Positions 9,810 to 21,576 of a stretch of DNA of 64,000 nucleotides are shown piece by piece (position 1 is the first letter of the stretch; each line of letters begins with the position of its first letter). The notes beneath the pieces were generated by a model. The model did no database searches and was not told the origin of the DNA. It saw only the letters and a program-made list of their open reading frames with translations. The stretch is from Seiridium cupressi. Lineage: Eukaryota > Ascomycota > Sordariomycetes > Amphisphaeriales > Sporocadaceae. A program made the translations under genes and the position numbers. Location: the NCBI GenBank assembly GCA_036674765.1, contig JARVKI010000099.1:1-64000 (forward strand). Direction: 5' to 3'.

Positions 9810-11522
9810 TTATGCAACTATACCAATCCTATCGAAATCTGGCGCGTACGCGTCCCCAGTGCCCGATATGCTGACAGTGTTCGAGCCACTGACATTGAAG
9901 CCAGTAAACTCGACGGCATAACCTTTGAAGATATCGGCATCCCAATTGTAGCCGCTCAGTGGAAAGCTCACTGTCTGTGCAGCACCCCCGTTAACGGTGA
10001 CTGATGCAAGACGTTCGTTGTTGCCACCACCTAGATATCCGATCTCGCCATTGATGTAGTCAAACAACACGTTTTGCGTCGCCTGTGAAGTCTGGATGTT
10101 CGAAAGAACAACGCGACCACCGGAAGGGCCACCTAGATTCCCGACTTTATTGGAGGACGTGCACCCAGAGCAAGACTGGAGGTCCGCACCGGCTGACAAG
10201 GAACCCGTTGAGACGGATACGTAGTTGTATTGTGCACCAGAGCTTGATGCACGCTGAACGTTGGAAAGACGCAGCGCCACAGATCCGTGAGCATTGACCT
10301 GTTCGGAGTAGCTGGCGGCACTCTCCACCATTTGGGATGTCCAGAGATCCTTGATTGTGGCGGACGTGATGCCGAGTTCGGAAAGCTTTACTGTCAGAGT
10401 GCGGGCGGTATTGCTTAGATCCACAACAAGGACAGCGACGTCACCATTGGCGAGGTCTCCAGACCAAAGATCTCTGTCTCCAGTCCATCGCTGAACAAGC
10501 TCAATCGGTTTGACTGCCGAGTCTTGATTGATTGCGATCAGATCTTCGTTTAGCAGAATGGCGACGGTTTCATCGGACAGGGCTGCAACATCAGTGGATA
10601 TCATAAGGGCAGACTTCAGCATTGCCCATGATGCAAAATGCGTGGCTTGCTCATCAAACGTCATGCCTTCGTTACCGACTTCGAGAAGATCAGCATCGGC
10701 TATATTGCCCGGCCCAACAATACCGGATTTTGCTATATGGATAGCCTGGTTGTAGATGCGATAGACGTTGGCCCAGCCTGCAGCAATATCATCCGATAGT
10801 CGGAATGACGTCGAGATGCCTTTTGTCCATTCCGCAGGTCCTTCGAGACCACTAGAAGTCGAATATGGAGTCCCCCACTGGCAAATAAGCATCCCTGGGA
10901 TCCCGACCCGTTGAAGCTCATTCCACATGGTTGTAAAGCGACTCACAAAGTCAGTCCTTGGATCCTTCGGAGCATTATCAGATGCATCAGGGCCGTCGGC
11001 ATAGCAATTGTCATCTGCGAGCAAGATCAGCGCAAACCTAATGCAGAGTCCAAATATATGCTTACACTTGACATATTCAGTATTCAGGCTCTTGAAAAAG
11101 TCCGCATCGACAGCTTCGTAACCAAGAGAGCCAAGAACAGGACTCGGGACCTGCGGATCACACATGCGAACTCCAGCGTCAGAATACATGGTCCACTTCA
11201 TGCCCTTGGACGTCGCAAGGTCGCTCAACGGCTTGAGACCCTGCGGAAACGCGTCCGAGTCGATGTTCAATGCGCCGGACGTGGCATTTCGTTCCCCATC
11301 CCTCGAAGCCCAGCCACAATCGATCTGAAAATACTTGTAGCCTGCGTCAACGAAACCCTTCTCAGCCAAAGAGTTGATAACGGCCGTAATTTGATCATTG
11401 GTAGGGTTGCAAGAGACTTGATTATAGGAGTTCCATCCCATCACGGGTGTTGACTGGAACGACTGACTCGCCACCAGCGAAGCGACGCCAAGACCGGGGA
11501 GGACAAAACTTGAAATACCCAT
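9810..11522 (-). CDS. Secreted alpha-galactosidase, GH27 with C-terminal CBM35-like domain
   Basis: Hydrolyses terminal alpha-1,6-galactosyl residues of galacto-oligosaccharides and galactomannan outside the cell. The start at 11520-11522 gives a signal peptide (MGISSFVLPGLGVASLVAS). GH27 signs: TPVMGWNSYNQV near the N-terminus, YFQIDCGW, WTMYSDAG, then the nucleophile motif YVKYDNCYADG and the acid/base region RLSDDIAAGW. The motif forms only after removing a 51-bp intron at 11015-11065 (GTAAGC...CTCGCAG on the minus strand); reading through it also leaves the frame open but destroys the Lys-Tyr-Asp-Asn-Cys motif. After a linker (about 415-430) the last 140 residues look like a CBM35-type galactose-binding module (GGNNERLASVTVNGG, DADIFKGYAVEF, ending APDFDRIGI). 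Spliced length 553 residues. Gene intact. Confidence 0.92.
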   Translation of the reverse strand: MGISSFVLPGLGVASLVASQSFQSTPVMGWNSYNQVSCNPTNDQITAVINSLAEKGFVDAGYKYFQIDCGWASRDGERNATSGALNIDSDAFPQGLKPLSDLATSKGMKWTMYSDAGVRMCDPQVPSPVLGSLGYEAVDADFFKSLNTEYVKCKHIFGLCIRFALILLADDNCYADGPDASDNAPKDPRTDFVSRFTTMWNELQRVGIPGMLICQWGTPYSTSSGLEGPAEWTKGISTSFRLSDDIAAGWANVYRIYNQAIHIAKSGIVGPGNIADADLLEVGNEGMTFDEQATHFASWAMLKSALMISTDVAALSDETVAILLNEDLIAINQDSAVKPIELVQRWTGDRDLWSGDLANGDVAVLVVDLSNTARTLTVKLSELGITSATIKDLWTSQMVESAASYSEQVNAHGSVALRLSNVQRASSSGAQYNYVSVSTGSLSAGADLQSCSGCTSSNKVGNLGGPSGGRVVLSNIQTSQATQNVLFDYINGEIGYLGGGNNERLASVTVNGGAAQTVSFPLSGYNWDADIFKGYAVEFTGFNVSGSNTVSISGTGDAYAPDFDRIGIVA

Positions 11523-13832
11523 GATCGGCGTGCAAAGGGAGAGATCTTTAGGAAATGTATGTGAGTGACGCTATCACTAACAGCCGTGTGACCACCTTAT
11601 ATACTTTGCCATTCAATATTTCCCCTTTCTCATTAACTGCACCAAGTTTGAATACGGCGTCTACACAAGAACACAATATTATACTAGCGCACCAATGAAA
11701 ATGTCTTGACTAATTGGCAGATGATTAAATTCCGGGGTCCTTAGTGCATGAGATCTGCAATGAAACGCCGTATTCGCTGCGGTAGTGATGAATCTAAACT
11801 CTGAACCCCACAAATGAAATCGCGCCGGTGGGAGACGTGGAGAAGTGAATTGTTTGGTTGTTCGCAAGGTCTGCTCCGTGTTCTAAAACCCCACTTCCCC
11901 ACAAAGAAACTCGCCAGCAGGGTCAGGAGTATCAGACGCGCGAAAAGGTGATGGCAGATCTGGTATGACGAGCGGACAGCACTACTCCGGTACTATAAGC
12001 AACATGCCTAAACTGCAAGGGTCTGTAATACTTTCCACCCTACATGATGGAGGCGAAGGGAAGGAATCATTGCGGATTTCTTTCCTGCATTGAGCAGACA
12101 GACCATGGTTGAGTCGCTTCATTCATCGTGATGACTACCAAACGTGTAACGCGTTATTGTCGCACAGTGCAGTGGCGGCAAATGCAGAATAAATAAGAGA
12201 AGCGCACAGAGTCTAACTAGACACAATCAACGAAAGAAATTTGTAAACGACACGAGTCGAGGGCCGGTAGACAGTGAAGACACTAAAAGGCTTGCAAAGT
12301 CAACGACACAGAGTGCACACGAACAGTAATGTGAGCGCCATAGTGGAGCACTTCCATCCTAGTACCTTCACAAAGCCCGACTTGACGAATACACATCGAC
12401 TGGTTGGGGTCCCTCTAAGCGGCTGAAGTATAGAGACAGAAACTAATAGGGTTCATCCAAGACATTAACAAAACATAATTCACATGTGATTATAGACGAC
12501 GAGGCAGGCGTAAGACGCAGGTGAGGTAGATAGGTAGTCGAATTGTGACCGGGCGAATTCCATAGAAGCTCAATGCACGCGAAGACATGTGATACCATTC
12601 GGTATGCCGGACTGATAAAAACTACGATGCCTTGCATCTAGACTCAGCTTTACTACACAGCTTTGAAGTATCCAATAATCTAGTGGTCTTGGCTCCCTCT
12701 CTGTTATGATTCTTTTTTCTGTATTTCTCGCTAATGTAGCCATGAACAGTCCAAGAACGGTCACTTGGCGTGCTGGTGCGGGGATATTAGACCTGATAAC
12801 TGTCTGAACAATACCATCATTACTCACCTAATATGACGCGCATTAGCGCAACGGAATTCAACACCTCAACTAGTGTCGTCTTTAAAGCGGACCCTAAATA
12901 CCTTCGAACCTTTGTGCACCGAGCATACCGACAGGGCATTTCAACAATTTCACTCGGAATTTGATATATGTGGTTTGTTGAGCCGGGGCCTATTTAGATG
13001 AAGAGGCGCCTTCCACGGCGAGAGTAACACGAGATTTTCCGTGAATAAGACTGCTTCCGTAAGAGCGGGGAATGTTGTAGTTGTGATGCGGAACCTCACC
13101 GCTTCAAGAGAATAGTGGTTGTACCAACCCCGAGTGACCTCTACTGCTTTCCTTGAAAATGCATCGAGACTGTGCTCCTGACTATAAGTTGTAGCAACCA
13201 CCACTTACTAGAAATTCCTAGGTGTCGTCAGGGTATGTTCCAAGATAAAAGACGAATGTTCATACGTAGATGCACCCCGGTACTGTGCCCCTCTAGTGCA
13301 CAGACCACATATTGATGCCACACCCACGTGTTCATATCCATACCTCGCGCTTTATCCGTGAGCTGTCAGCCCTTGTAACGGTCCTGGTTAGTCTCGATCA
13401 TCGTCTCCTTGCACAACCAGCCAGGTCGCCGCTCTCGGACCGCTTATCAGGCATCCAGCAAGTATTCACATTCCCGATCGATCCGGCGCGGTTGAGGACT
13501 TCAGGCTCCTCTATGAACCGGCTCGGGACTCGGCTCGGGGCTATCGGCAGGCGCGCATGTGCGAAAGATCAGGCACCTGGCAGCATTCTTGACTCAAATT
13601 ACAGCCAAGCTTGACCATCCGTCGGCTGTGGGTACCTTGGGTAACAGTCGGCTACCAATTTGGAAGGCCACTACTTCAATCATACCCCGACGCGTGCCCC
13701 CCTAGCTGTTATGCCAGATGCGCGGATACAAAATACCGTAAGCTCCTCCACCACTTCCAGTCCTTGGTTACCTTGGCAGCCTTGGCATTGGACTCAGGCT
13801 CGTGACTCTACTCATCATACAATCCCATAATT
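11523..13832. other. Intergenic between alpha-galactosidase and RNase T2
   Basis: About 2.3 kb between divergent genes. Only short random frames. Holds one copy of a dispersed repeat (12775-12873). The upstream regions of both secreted-enzyme genes lie here; no TATA or operator could be pinned down with confidence. Confidence 0.4.
12775..12873 (+). repeat. Dispersed repeat fragment, copy 1
   Basis: About 100 bp resembling 31004-31102: both have GGATATT(A/G)GACCTGATAA, TCTGAAC, ATCATTAC, GCGCAACG and CACCTCAACTA in the same order and spacing, with scattered substitutions. No coding function seen; probably the relic of a short mobile element. Confidence 0.55.
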
Positions 13833-15108
13833 ATGTTCTCAGCACGATTTTCTGTAGGTATCGCGCTGAGCGCCATAAGCGCTGCGAGGCTAGGCCATGG
13901 TAATCCCACGGGCCACTTGGCCTACCGTAGCGTGTTCGACATTGATGTCTCGGAAACCTGTCCCACCACTTCACAGCTTTCATGCCACAACACAACGGTA
14001 CAGACTAATCTATGTTGCTTCAATGCTCCAGGAGGCACCCTGCTCCAGACTCAATTCTGGGATACGGATCCAGTCACCGGCCCGGATGATAGCTGGACCA
14101 TCCACGGCCTATGGGTATGTATATCTCCCGTCATGAGGCTTATGGGTGACACAGAACTGATGATCCACGCAGCCCGACAATTGTGATGGCACATACGTGG
14201 AAGATTGTGACTCTTCCCGAGACTATACCGATATCACTCAGATCCTGACGGCAGCGGGGGAGACTGCCTTGATCGAATACATGGACACATACTGGCAATC
14301 TAACGACGAGTCAGGCGAGGAATTCTGGGAACACGAATGGTCGACCCATGGAACTTGTATCTCAACGCTGGACCCTAGCTGTTACACCAACTACGAGACG
14401 GGAGATGAGGTAGTCGATTTTTTCACCACCGTTGTCGCGCTATTTAAGACCCTACCTACCTATACATGGCTCAGCGATGCTGGTATTACACCTTCCAGCA
14501 CGACCACTTACACTTCAGCAGCGATCCAGGCTGCCCTTACAAAGAACCACGGCGCTAGTGTGTATTTAGGTTGTGACGACGACGAGCTGTACCAGGTCTA
14601 TTACTATTTTAATGTGAAAGGTTCTGTTCAGACCGGCACTTTCGTTGCAGCAGCTTCCCAGTCAAGTTCAAATTGTCCGAGCACCGGTGTCAAGTACCTT
14701 CCAAAGAGTGGTGGGAGCAGTGGAGGCGGAGGTGACGGATCCGGCGGAGGTGGCGTGTTCTCTGGGACGGGATATCTCAACGTTGTTTCCGGAGGTAGCC
14801 AAAATGGATGTCTCATTTCAGATGGCAATTGGTACACTACGGGGACCTGCGCCACCTACACGGCAACGGCCTCTGGGACTGGCTTTACATTGACTTCATC
14901 CAAGGGTAAATGTGGCATCTCGAGTGGCGTGTTCAGCTGCGGCTCTTCAGCCGCGAGCACGGAATTCACAGCGGATGGCAGCGATCTCCAGGCTAGTGGC
15001 TCTGCCCTCTTCTCGACGGATAGCGTCCCGACCGGTTCCACGCAGGCGACTGTTTACACGGGGAGCACTCATTCGGTCGCGATGACAATTGAATGGGAAA
15101 GTACGTAG
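13833..15108 (+). CDS. rny1: Ribonuclease T2-like, secreted or vacuolar, with C-terminal extension
   Basis: Acid endoribonuclease cleaving RNA through 2',3'-cyclic phosphates. Exon 1 (13833-14114) and exon 2 (14173-15108) are joined over a 58-bp intron (GTATGT...CGCAG), which restores WTIHGLWPDNCDG, active-site segment CAS I. CAS II is EFWEHEWSTHGTC. Both catalytic histidines are present. Starts with a signal peptide (MFSARFSVGIALSAISAARLG). Cysteines match the family pattern. After the catalytic domain comes a Gly/Ser linker (SGGSSGGGGDGSGGGG) and a ~110-residue C-terminal domain, as in fungal Rny1-type enzymes, which are longer than the classic ~240-residue secreted RNase T2. Total 405 residues. 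Intact. Confidence 0.9.
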
Positions 15109-15621
15109 CTGCTTGGTATAGTTGAACTATCTGCTACGGATGCAACATGAACAGAAATATACGCGTAAATTATTTCACGCGAACAACTATTTCGAAGGGT
15201 TTCGATAGTGCGTCCCTGTCCTCCAAGACTTGAGATCATCCAAGTCGCTTGAGGAATTTTGGTTCTTTTCATGATTATAGCTATTATGTCCAAACCCCCC
15301 ACCCGTGGAAGGCAAACTCCAATCGTTGTAGCATTAGCTGCATTAACCAGTTCAAGTGGTTTTTTGGGAGGCTTAGGGAAATAAGTACAAAATGCAGGTA
15401 TGTTGCATTTGGTTCACCTCTTCTTAGTTGGCTGGATACCGACATGGGCATGAGAATGGCACACTCAATACAACTTCAGGTTGATCACTATAGGACTCAT
15501 TAAGGATTCCACAAGTCTCCCGCATGCACAGAGCCGGAGATACGAATCAACATCCCGACAACATCCGGACAACAGCGCTTGATATAATAGGCAATGAAAA
15601 ATGAAATTTTATTGAATCTGA

Positions 15622-17980
15622 CTATGAAAGTCGCTCTTGTGCTGGGTATGGCTTGAACCAGAGCACCGAATTAAGCAAAAAATACGATCCTGCCCAAGAA
15701 AAATGTTCCATGTGGAGAGATATGTCTCCAGCACCTCTGTCCGCCGCAACTAGCTGCTCGCAAGCAGCCGCGTTCGAAACATCAGCTTGCATGCTCAGTG
15801 GTCCACACACAAACACACTCTTGGTCTCGTTCCGTCTGACTAGTCCAGCTTCCTTTAATATTATGGACCCCAAATTCGGCCTAGACTCCAAGTGGTAGAC
15901 AAGTTTATCCCCTGTGTATAAGAGCTCCCTGGAATGTCTGGATCCGAGCTAGAATAAATTGGTTCCTGCTCTAGGCACTTTCTCAGGATCATCTGGGTTT
16001 CTTTCGGTCGTTTTAGCTTCCGCATGTCCTCATTTCCGGGAGGTCCTGTGTAATATATCTCGATTTCGACGGCCCGTTTTTGATTTTCCGAGAGCGGACT
16101 AAGCAATTTTCGTACCTCGCTTTCGAACCAATAGCCAGTAGACGTTTCCCTTGTTAGCCAAGATAACTCTAAGGGATGGAGATGGTCTTGCATCTGCCGC
16201 AGAACAATCTCTCAGTAGCCCTGCCGAAAATGCTACAATAAAGGGAAATAACCAGCCTGCTCCTGATCCACCTGCTATGACTAGCATGTGCTCTCGGTTT
16301 CTCATCGCATTATGTTCAACACCGCCGTAGGGACCGTCCAAGAGCACCCTTACACTGCCATGTGGATTAGATTGGACAGAACTCGACAGCCGAGCGGTCA
16401 ATCCGCCGCGCGGTCTGATGAAAAAGACGAGTTCAGGGGCGTCTCTGGTATTCGACGGTAAAGAACATACGGCAAATGAGTGTACAGTCCAAGCGTGCAT
16501 ACCAAGGGTCATGAAACGGATAAAATAATGCTGGCCGATGGTCCAATGTGCCTTCGTTGGAATTCGAACTCGAACAAAGCCATTTGGAATTATGGTTAAC
16601 TCTGCACGATGGTTCAATCCATGCTCAACATAGATACGCACGTGATGATAAAGCCACGATGAGGCGAATAGAACTCCGGTAGCAATAAAGTAATCCTTTA
16701 GAACTATCAGCTCCGTCATTCCCACGTCTCATCAATGTATCTCTTGAAGAGCACGGTGGGGTCAAAAAAGTGATGCAAGGGTATCGAAGACCGAAAACGA
16801 AAGACTTACTTACCATGCTGTTAATGTAGCGTCCCAACGCAAGAAGAAGAACAGAGTAAATATCAGCGCAGCGACATAGTGTGAGAACTTGAACCATTCG
16901 TAACACCAATTTCTGATTGGATCATTAGTGAGTATCGATCAATCGCCTCAACCCGGATTTCAATTGCCGCAGAGGACTCCATGAAGCGAAGGTTAACCAT
17001 GCTTGAGCGACAAGTGCAACGACTCCCATCCAATAGAAGACTATTTCGATCCACATGTCGGTCATCATATCCATTTGAAAATTATAGACAATGAAAGGAA
17101 ACGTGTGGATCAGGGCGAGAATGAAGAACACGTACGATTTCCAACGATGGAAGACCTGAAGTCTCTCGTGTGACACGCCAGTCAAAAGCGTGATGATGTT
17201 GGTTTTCCCGGCCGTGGCGAAGACAAAGGGCATACAAGCCAATCCCATCCACTCTGCTCTTGTCGTAATGGCAGGAGATGATCCGTAGTCCACTGAGTTT
17301 GTAATGGGCCAGTAGTATGGTCTCGGGCCGAGGGTCATGCCAAAGAAGAATATTGCACCGACGGCTCCCAACATCAAAATGCCGACAGGGGCCGAGTTCC
17401 GATGTAGTAGCGGTACTTTGACCCCTCGATAAGACAGTTATCTAAACATTGCCGTCATTTTGGTCAAAAACGGTGTTTGCAGAAGTCTCTGGGGAAGCAT
17501 GTTGCCGGCAACATGAACGAAAGCGAAAGCGATGATGACGGCAAGGAAGAATGCGACGGTCGGCAGAGCGTATCTATGATCAGCTTCGTACCTTGCAACT
17601 AGTCAGCTTCATAAAAGTCGGCCATTGCCGTGTTCTTCGTGATGATTTACCAGAACCTCCAATAGCCCTGCTGGTAGTCGCATTGCCAAGTCTCCTCCAA
17701 CGTGTATTCATATTCTCGGTAATTCCTGGACAATACCACTGGCATGTCAAGCCATGGTGTTTTGCGGCGTACAATCGAGCTATGCATTGCTGTCTGTACG
17801 ACTTGCATGCCGAATCGGATCTGAGCTCAGGGCGGAGATGGACGTTTCTGGGTTGACGGGCCAGAAATGAAGATAGAAAAGCAGCTGAAAAAGCATCGAT
17901 TATCAACGAATTCTTTTCAAGAGGATGTGTCTGCTTATGCGGATCACGTCCACATAGTCCCCTGCATGGAGGTACCATGT
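15622..17980 (-). pseudogene. Ferric reductase (FRE/NOX family), inactivated
   Basis: Family: membrane flavocytochromes that reduce extracellular Fe(III) with NADPH. Recognisable on the minus strand: an N-terminal Cys-containing ectodomain (about 17980-17620, frame broken), the transmembrane ferric-reductase core (FAFVHVAGN; LGPRPYYWPITNS; ERLQVFHRWKSYVFFILALIHTFPF with haem-type His), FKFSHYVAALIFTLFFFLRW, the FAD part (HAWTVHSFAVCS), the NADPH part (VLLDGPYGG; LVIAGGSGAGW), and the end VFVCGPLSM...HMEHFSW. Lesions: TAA at 17438-17440 inside an otherwise open block; a 7-bp near-tandem duplication at 16128-16141 that shifts frame; another shift at about 15920-15940; N-terminal frame changes near 17600-17700; exon joins near 16920 and 16810 do not restore frame. 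Several independent hits, so not functional. Confidence 0.85.
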
Positions 17981-19552
17981 CATACGTGGGCTATGTGGAT
18001 GGGTAGGATTGGTCCATTAACCTAGGTAGATAATTCCTTATGTACTAAGATCACCATTCCCACCGACATGCGAGGCTCACACTCGTTAATTGTTTTGACC
18101 TTGGTCCTGGGCCGTGTAGTAGCATAGTAGCCTGGTCGCTTGTAGTCTGTAACCTGCGCAAGTTGGCGCTGGTTTTCTCGTGTTCCGATTGGCCAACCGC
18201 CCTATTGGGCCCCTAGTCGCGAAACACGGAGGATTTAAGTAAGTATAAAGCCCTGTAAAAGTAGCTCAGGCTCGCGCGTGAGCCGCGACGTATCAGAGTA
18301 CCCTCCATGTAATCAAACCGCTGTCGAATCCTTGAAGAGGAGAATAGATCTTCATTCCTGTGGTGCTACTGCCAGCTTGCGGCATGCACAGACCATGGGG
18401 CAAGAACTAGCCTTAAGCCTTGTCAAACCCACCGAATGTTGGATATTCGATAGCTAATAGACGTTTACGAGAACATTTTCGCCGGTAATTTACATACCGT
18501 AATTTTCCATCGTTTGAAAATTTCGAGGCCGAGTGAAATAATTTAATCTTAAGAATGAAATGATAATAATAATGTATCCGGCAGTTAAATTCGGGAACTG
18601 TCACAGCTCGACTCGTCCCCTTTGTATGTACTAGTGTGGCCTCCGCTTAATACTTGACGGCACAGGATAGGACCATAGATTGAACGCCTTTTACCATTGC
18701 ATTTCCCAGCCTTCGGAACCCAAGTTGAAATCGTGTTAATTACATGTAATGATCATTATCGTGAGCATGGTTTCCACGATATGTGACGTTGCGGCCCCAA
18801 CGATCTCGTAAGCCCCTGCTAAACGGAATAAAAAGTACGTGCAAATTCCTGGCCGAACGCCTAAGCCACCATGCCGGCCAAATACTTCGGAAGCAGGAAA
18901 ATAGTGGCTAGTGTGGTTAACATCGGATCTTGATTAGTTGGATACTTATATATCTAAATCCTGGCTTGGTTGGTTTTGTCTTTATAGTTGGTGAGGGATA
19001 GATCTGTGCTTGAGTTTCTTACTACGGTTTAAGACACCTAATTCATTCCCAACTATTGTTATTCATTTAGGATCTTACCTGCCCTCTGCCCGTTACCTAG
19101 ATATGGTCACCACGACTGTTGGATTAGACGCAATGCCATTTCACGACATCTAACCCTTTATTCGCGAAGAGCTAGACCGTATAGTCAGGGGTGAAGGTTA
19201 CCTGTTACGAGAGCCCTAGGATATATATAGCGGCCTACAAAGTCATGAAAAAATTGTCGATAATTACCAGGATAGTAATATAAAATATGTGGGAACTATC
19301 TTTTATTTCTTTATTCAATATTTATGCCACTGCATATAATGTTGCTCAGGTAAAACTCTTCGGGTTGAAATCTACTTATGTTGCTTGTAATATTTTTATA
19401 TTGTGGTGGGAATGCAACGTAATGTAGTGCCAAACTGCCAACTCCATGTTCACAACTCGAGAACTACATATTAGTAAACCCTAATATGTGCTGCCCACAC
19501 GATAGCAACAAAGCAGCTTTATGTCTGAGTGCATGAATGACCACATACTATT
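17981..19552. other. Intergenic, nothing recognised
   Basis: About 1.6 kb with no supported gene. It is between the 5' end of the ferric reductase pseudogene and the 3' end of the HET gene, so no shared promoter is needed. Moderately AT-rich near 19250-19400 but without the CpA depletion of RIPed DNA. Confidence 0.4.
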
Positions 19553-21433
19553 CTACCGAATTGTGAACTCCTCCACAATGTGCTTGTGGTTTTCAAACAA
19601 AGCAAAAACGTCTAATCGGTATAAATAACGGTCTCCTGCCATCTCCCACGTTCCATCCTCCCTCGGGCGCAGCACGAACGGATGATAGGCGCCCGGAATG
19701 TAAGCTATGTGATCGCCCACATGAGCCTCAGTAGTTGCCAATCCCATAGAGCCTTGTTCGGTTATAAAGAAACGCCTGCTGTAACACGCGAATTCAATAC
19801 GTTCAGCAAACCTTTTGAGTTCAAATCTAATTTCTTCGGGTGCTTTGTCTTCCAAGTCGTGCGCCTCAGAACCGGTCCAGTGCATGAAGAACTCGACGTC
19901 ATGTAGAAACTGAGCTGGATCCGCAGCCTCGAGTACGCCTGTTCCGCAGTAACGGTACCATTGCGCAAAGCCTTGGGCGTGCTCCGAGAAAGCCTGTGGC
20001 GGTGGATCCCAACTGTATCCCAGATATCCCGTGTCGGCCACGAGTGTAGTAGCGAAGGCGTCTGGGACGCATGACGGAAGGAACCTCTTCCATCCGGGAA
20101 CGAGCGAAGCAGCGAGAGATTCCCATTGCTCAAAGATGGACGCAAAGGATGATACGTTCGCGCCAGTGCTACCCACCGTCGACCCTGGAGCGAATGCCGG
20201 CTTTGCAAGAAGCTCCGGTGCGATAGCCGAAATAGTGTGTAAGAGCGTCCCCCGCACAACGAAACTGCCATCGCTGCGAAAATCCATCCCCGGAAGGATG
20301 CATATTTGGAACCCCTGACTCGAAATGGTATAGGATATCCCATCACCATGACATAATGTGTAGTTCTTTTGCCGGCTTTGTGTCCCAGAGAAACATCCTA
20401 CTGGGAGTGTCCCAGCTGGAGTCGTAGCCGTGAAATCTGGTACCCACGAGGGAAGAGACTTTAGATGCCGTCCACAGCCGCAGGCCTGCAGTATACCTAG
20501 GTTGCCGGTCGAACAGATGACGGCCTCTGTAAATCGCCGGAAGATTTCTTCTACGGGTAAATCATAGTCCACATCGATAAACTCAGGCTTAAACAAACCA
20601 AGGATGCCGAAGATCTTGTCCTTGACATCGCTTGTTTGACACATTCTGCTATACCGCATGATGCTCAAAGGGTCTCCCCCAGAGCGCATCACGCGGAGGT
20701 AGTAAACATGGCTATCGGGGTCCATTCCGCTGAGGGGGTGATATGCGTCTTTGATTGGATTACCCCATACATGAGACAAACCACAGGCGCCACCCGAGAT
20801 ATCACGATTCTGGTGACCCAAGTCTGTCCAAGGAGCCGAGTCATCGCCACACATGACGACAGCATTCCGACTGAGAGCAACTTCCTGGATTACCCAAGTC
20901 CGAAAGAACCATGGTCGTGTGATCAAGGACGTCCACGCGCGGCGCTCCCGGGCATTGGCCTGGTCAGGGTCACCTAGTCCATGCCAATCTAGGTCCTTTA
21001 TACGGGAAAATACGAGTTGGGAGCCGTCCGCAGCCTCCCCAAGCCATACGATGACTTGTTGCGCATACATGTAAATCTCTCCCATGATACGCACGTGCTG
21101 GTTGCATTCTGACGTGTTTGACTGGTTTACACAAAGCGCGTCGACCCACAGTTTCCGGATGGCGTCTCTGAGACGGAGGTGAACCAGTGCCGAGTGAAGG
21201 TTTTGTGTGATATGGATACGATGGCCGTCAAGGAGGAGAGAAGCTTCAGATGATTTATTTCCCCATACATAGGAAACACCCTTGTAATCGGGCCGGAAAG
21301 TGATATCAGAATGCACAAGTCGAGCGGTGAGAGGGTCTGTTGGATCGACAGACGGGAATAGTTCCAGAAGCCGCATAGCACTCGGACCAGCCAAAGGTTG
21401 ATAAGGGAAGTTGATGTCAGCAGAGCTCATCAT
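19553..21433 (-). CDS. HET domain protein (heterokaryon incompatibility type)
   Basis: HET-domain proteins mediate cell death after fusion of genetically different hyphae. The start chosen is the Met pair at 21431-21433 (MSSADINFPYQPL...), which begins like most HET proteins (Y-QPL...RLLEL-P). The frame is open upstream to 21628, but those codons overlap the tail of the ankyrin pseudogene. HET core: YKGVSYVWGN, LWVDALCVNQSN, QVIVWLGEA, then RPWFFRTWVIQEVAL, all three classic blocks. The C-terminal half (about 300 residues) has a DVKDKIFGILGL block, often seen in long HET proteins, and then no domain I know. No intron needed; 627 residues from the chosen start (692 codons from the upstream one). 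Intact, unlike its neighbours. Confidence 0.88.
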   Translation of the reverse strand: MMSSADINFPYQPLAGPSAMRLLELFPSVDPTDPLTARLVHSDITFRPDYKGVSYVWGNKSSEASLLLDGHRIHITQNLHSALVHLRLRDAIRKLWVDALCVNQSNTSECNQHVRIMGEIYMYAQQVIVWLGEAADGSQLVFSRIKDLDWHGLGDPDQANARERRAWTSLITRPWFFRTWVIQEVALSRNAVVMCGDDSAPWTDLGHQNRDISGGACGLSHVWGNPIKDAYHPLSGMDPDSHVYYLRVMRSGGDPLSIMRYSRMCQTSDVKDKIFGILGLFKPEFIDVDYDLPVEEIFRRFTEAVICSTGNLGILQACGCGRHLKSLPSWVPDFTATTPAGTLPVGCFSGTQSRQKNYTLCHGDGISYTISSQGFQICILPGMDFRSDGSFVVRGTLLHTISAIAPELLAKPAFAPGSTVGSTGANVSSFASIFEQWESLAASLVPGWKRFLPSCVPDAFATTLVADTGYLGYSWDPPPQAFSEHAQGFAQWYRYCGTGVLEAADPAQFLHDVEFFMHWTGSEAHDLEDKAPEEIRFELKRFAERIEFACYSRRFFITEQGSMGLATTEAHVGDHIAYIPGAYHPFVLRPREDGTWEMAGDRYLYRLDVFALFENHKHIVEEFTIR

Positions 21434-21576
21434 TGCACCTGTGTCCTGCGATTCATGTACCGGTGGCGTCTCAGACCCAGGCACTTCCCGTCGATTTCGA
21501 ATCAATTGTTCAATTCCCGCCCCCCAAGCCTTTGCTTGTCTCTCAATACTTTCTTTCGCCAGCAACCTGTTGTCGA

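Noticed and set aside
10911..11453. 180-codon plus-strand frame
   Set aside because: Antisense shadow of the alpha-galactosidase; no domain and no start context.
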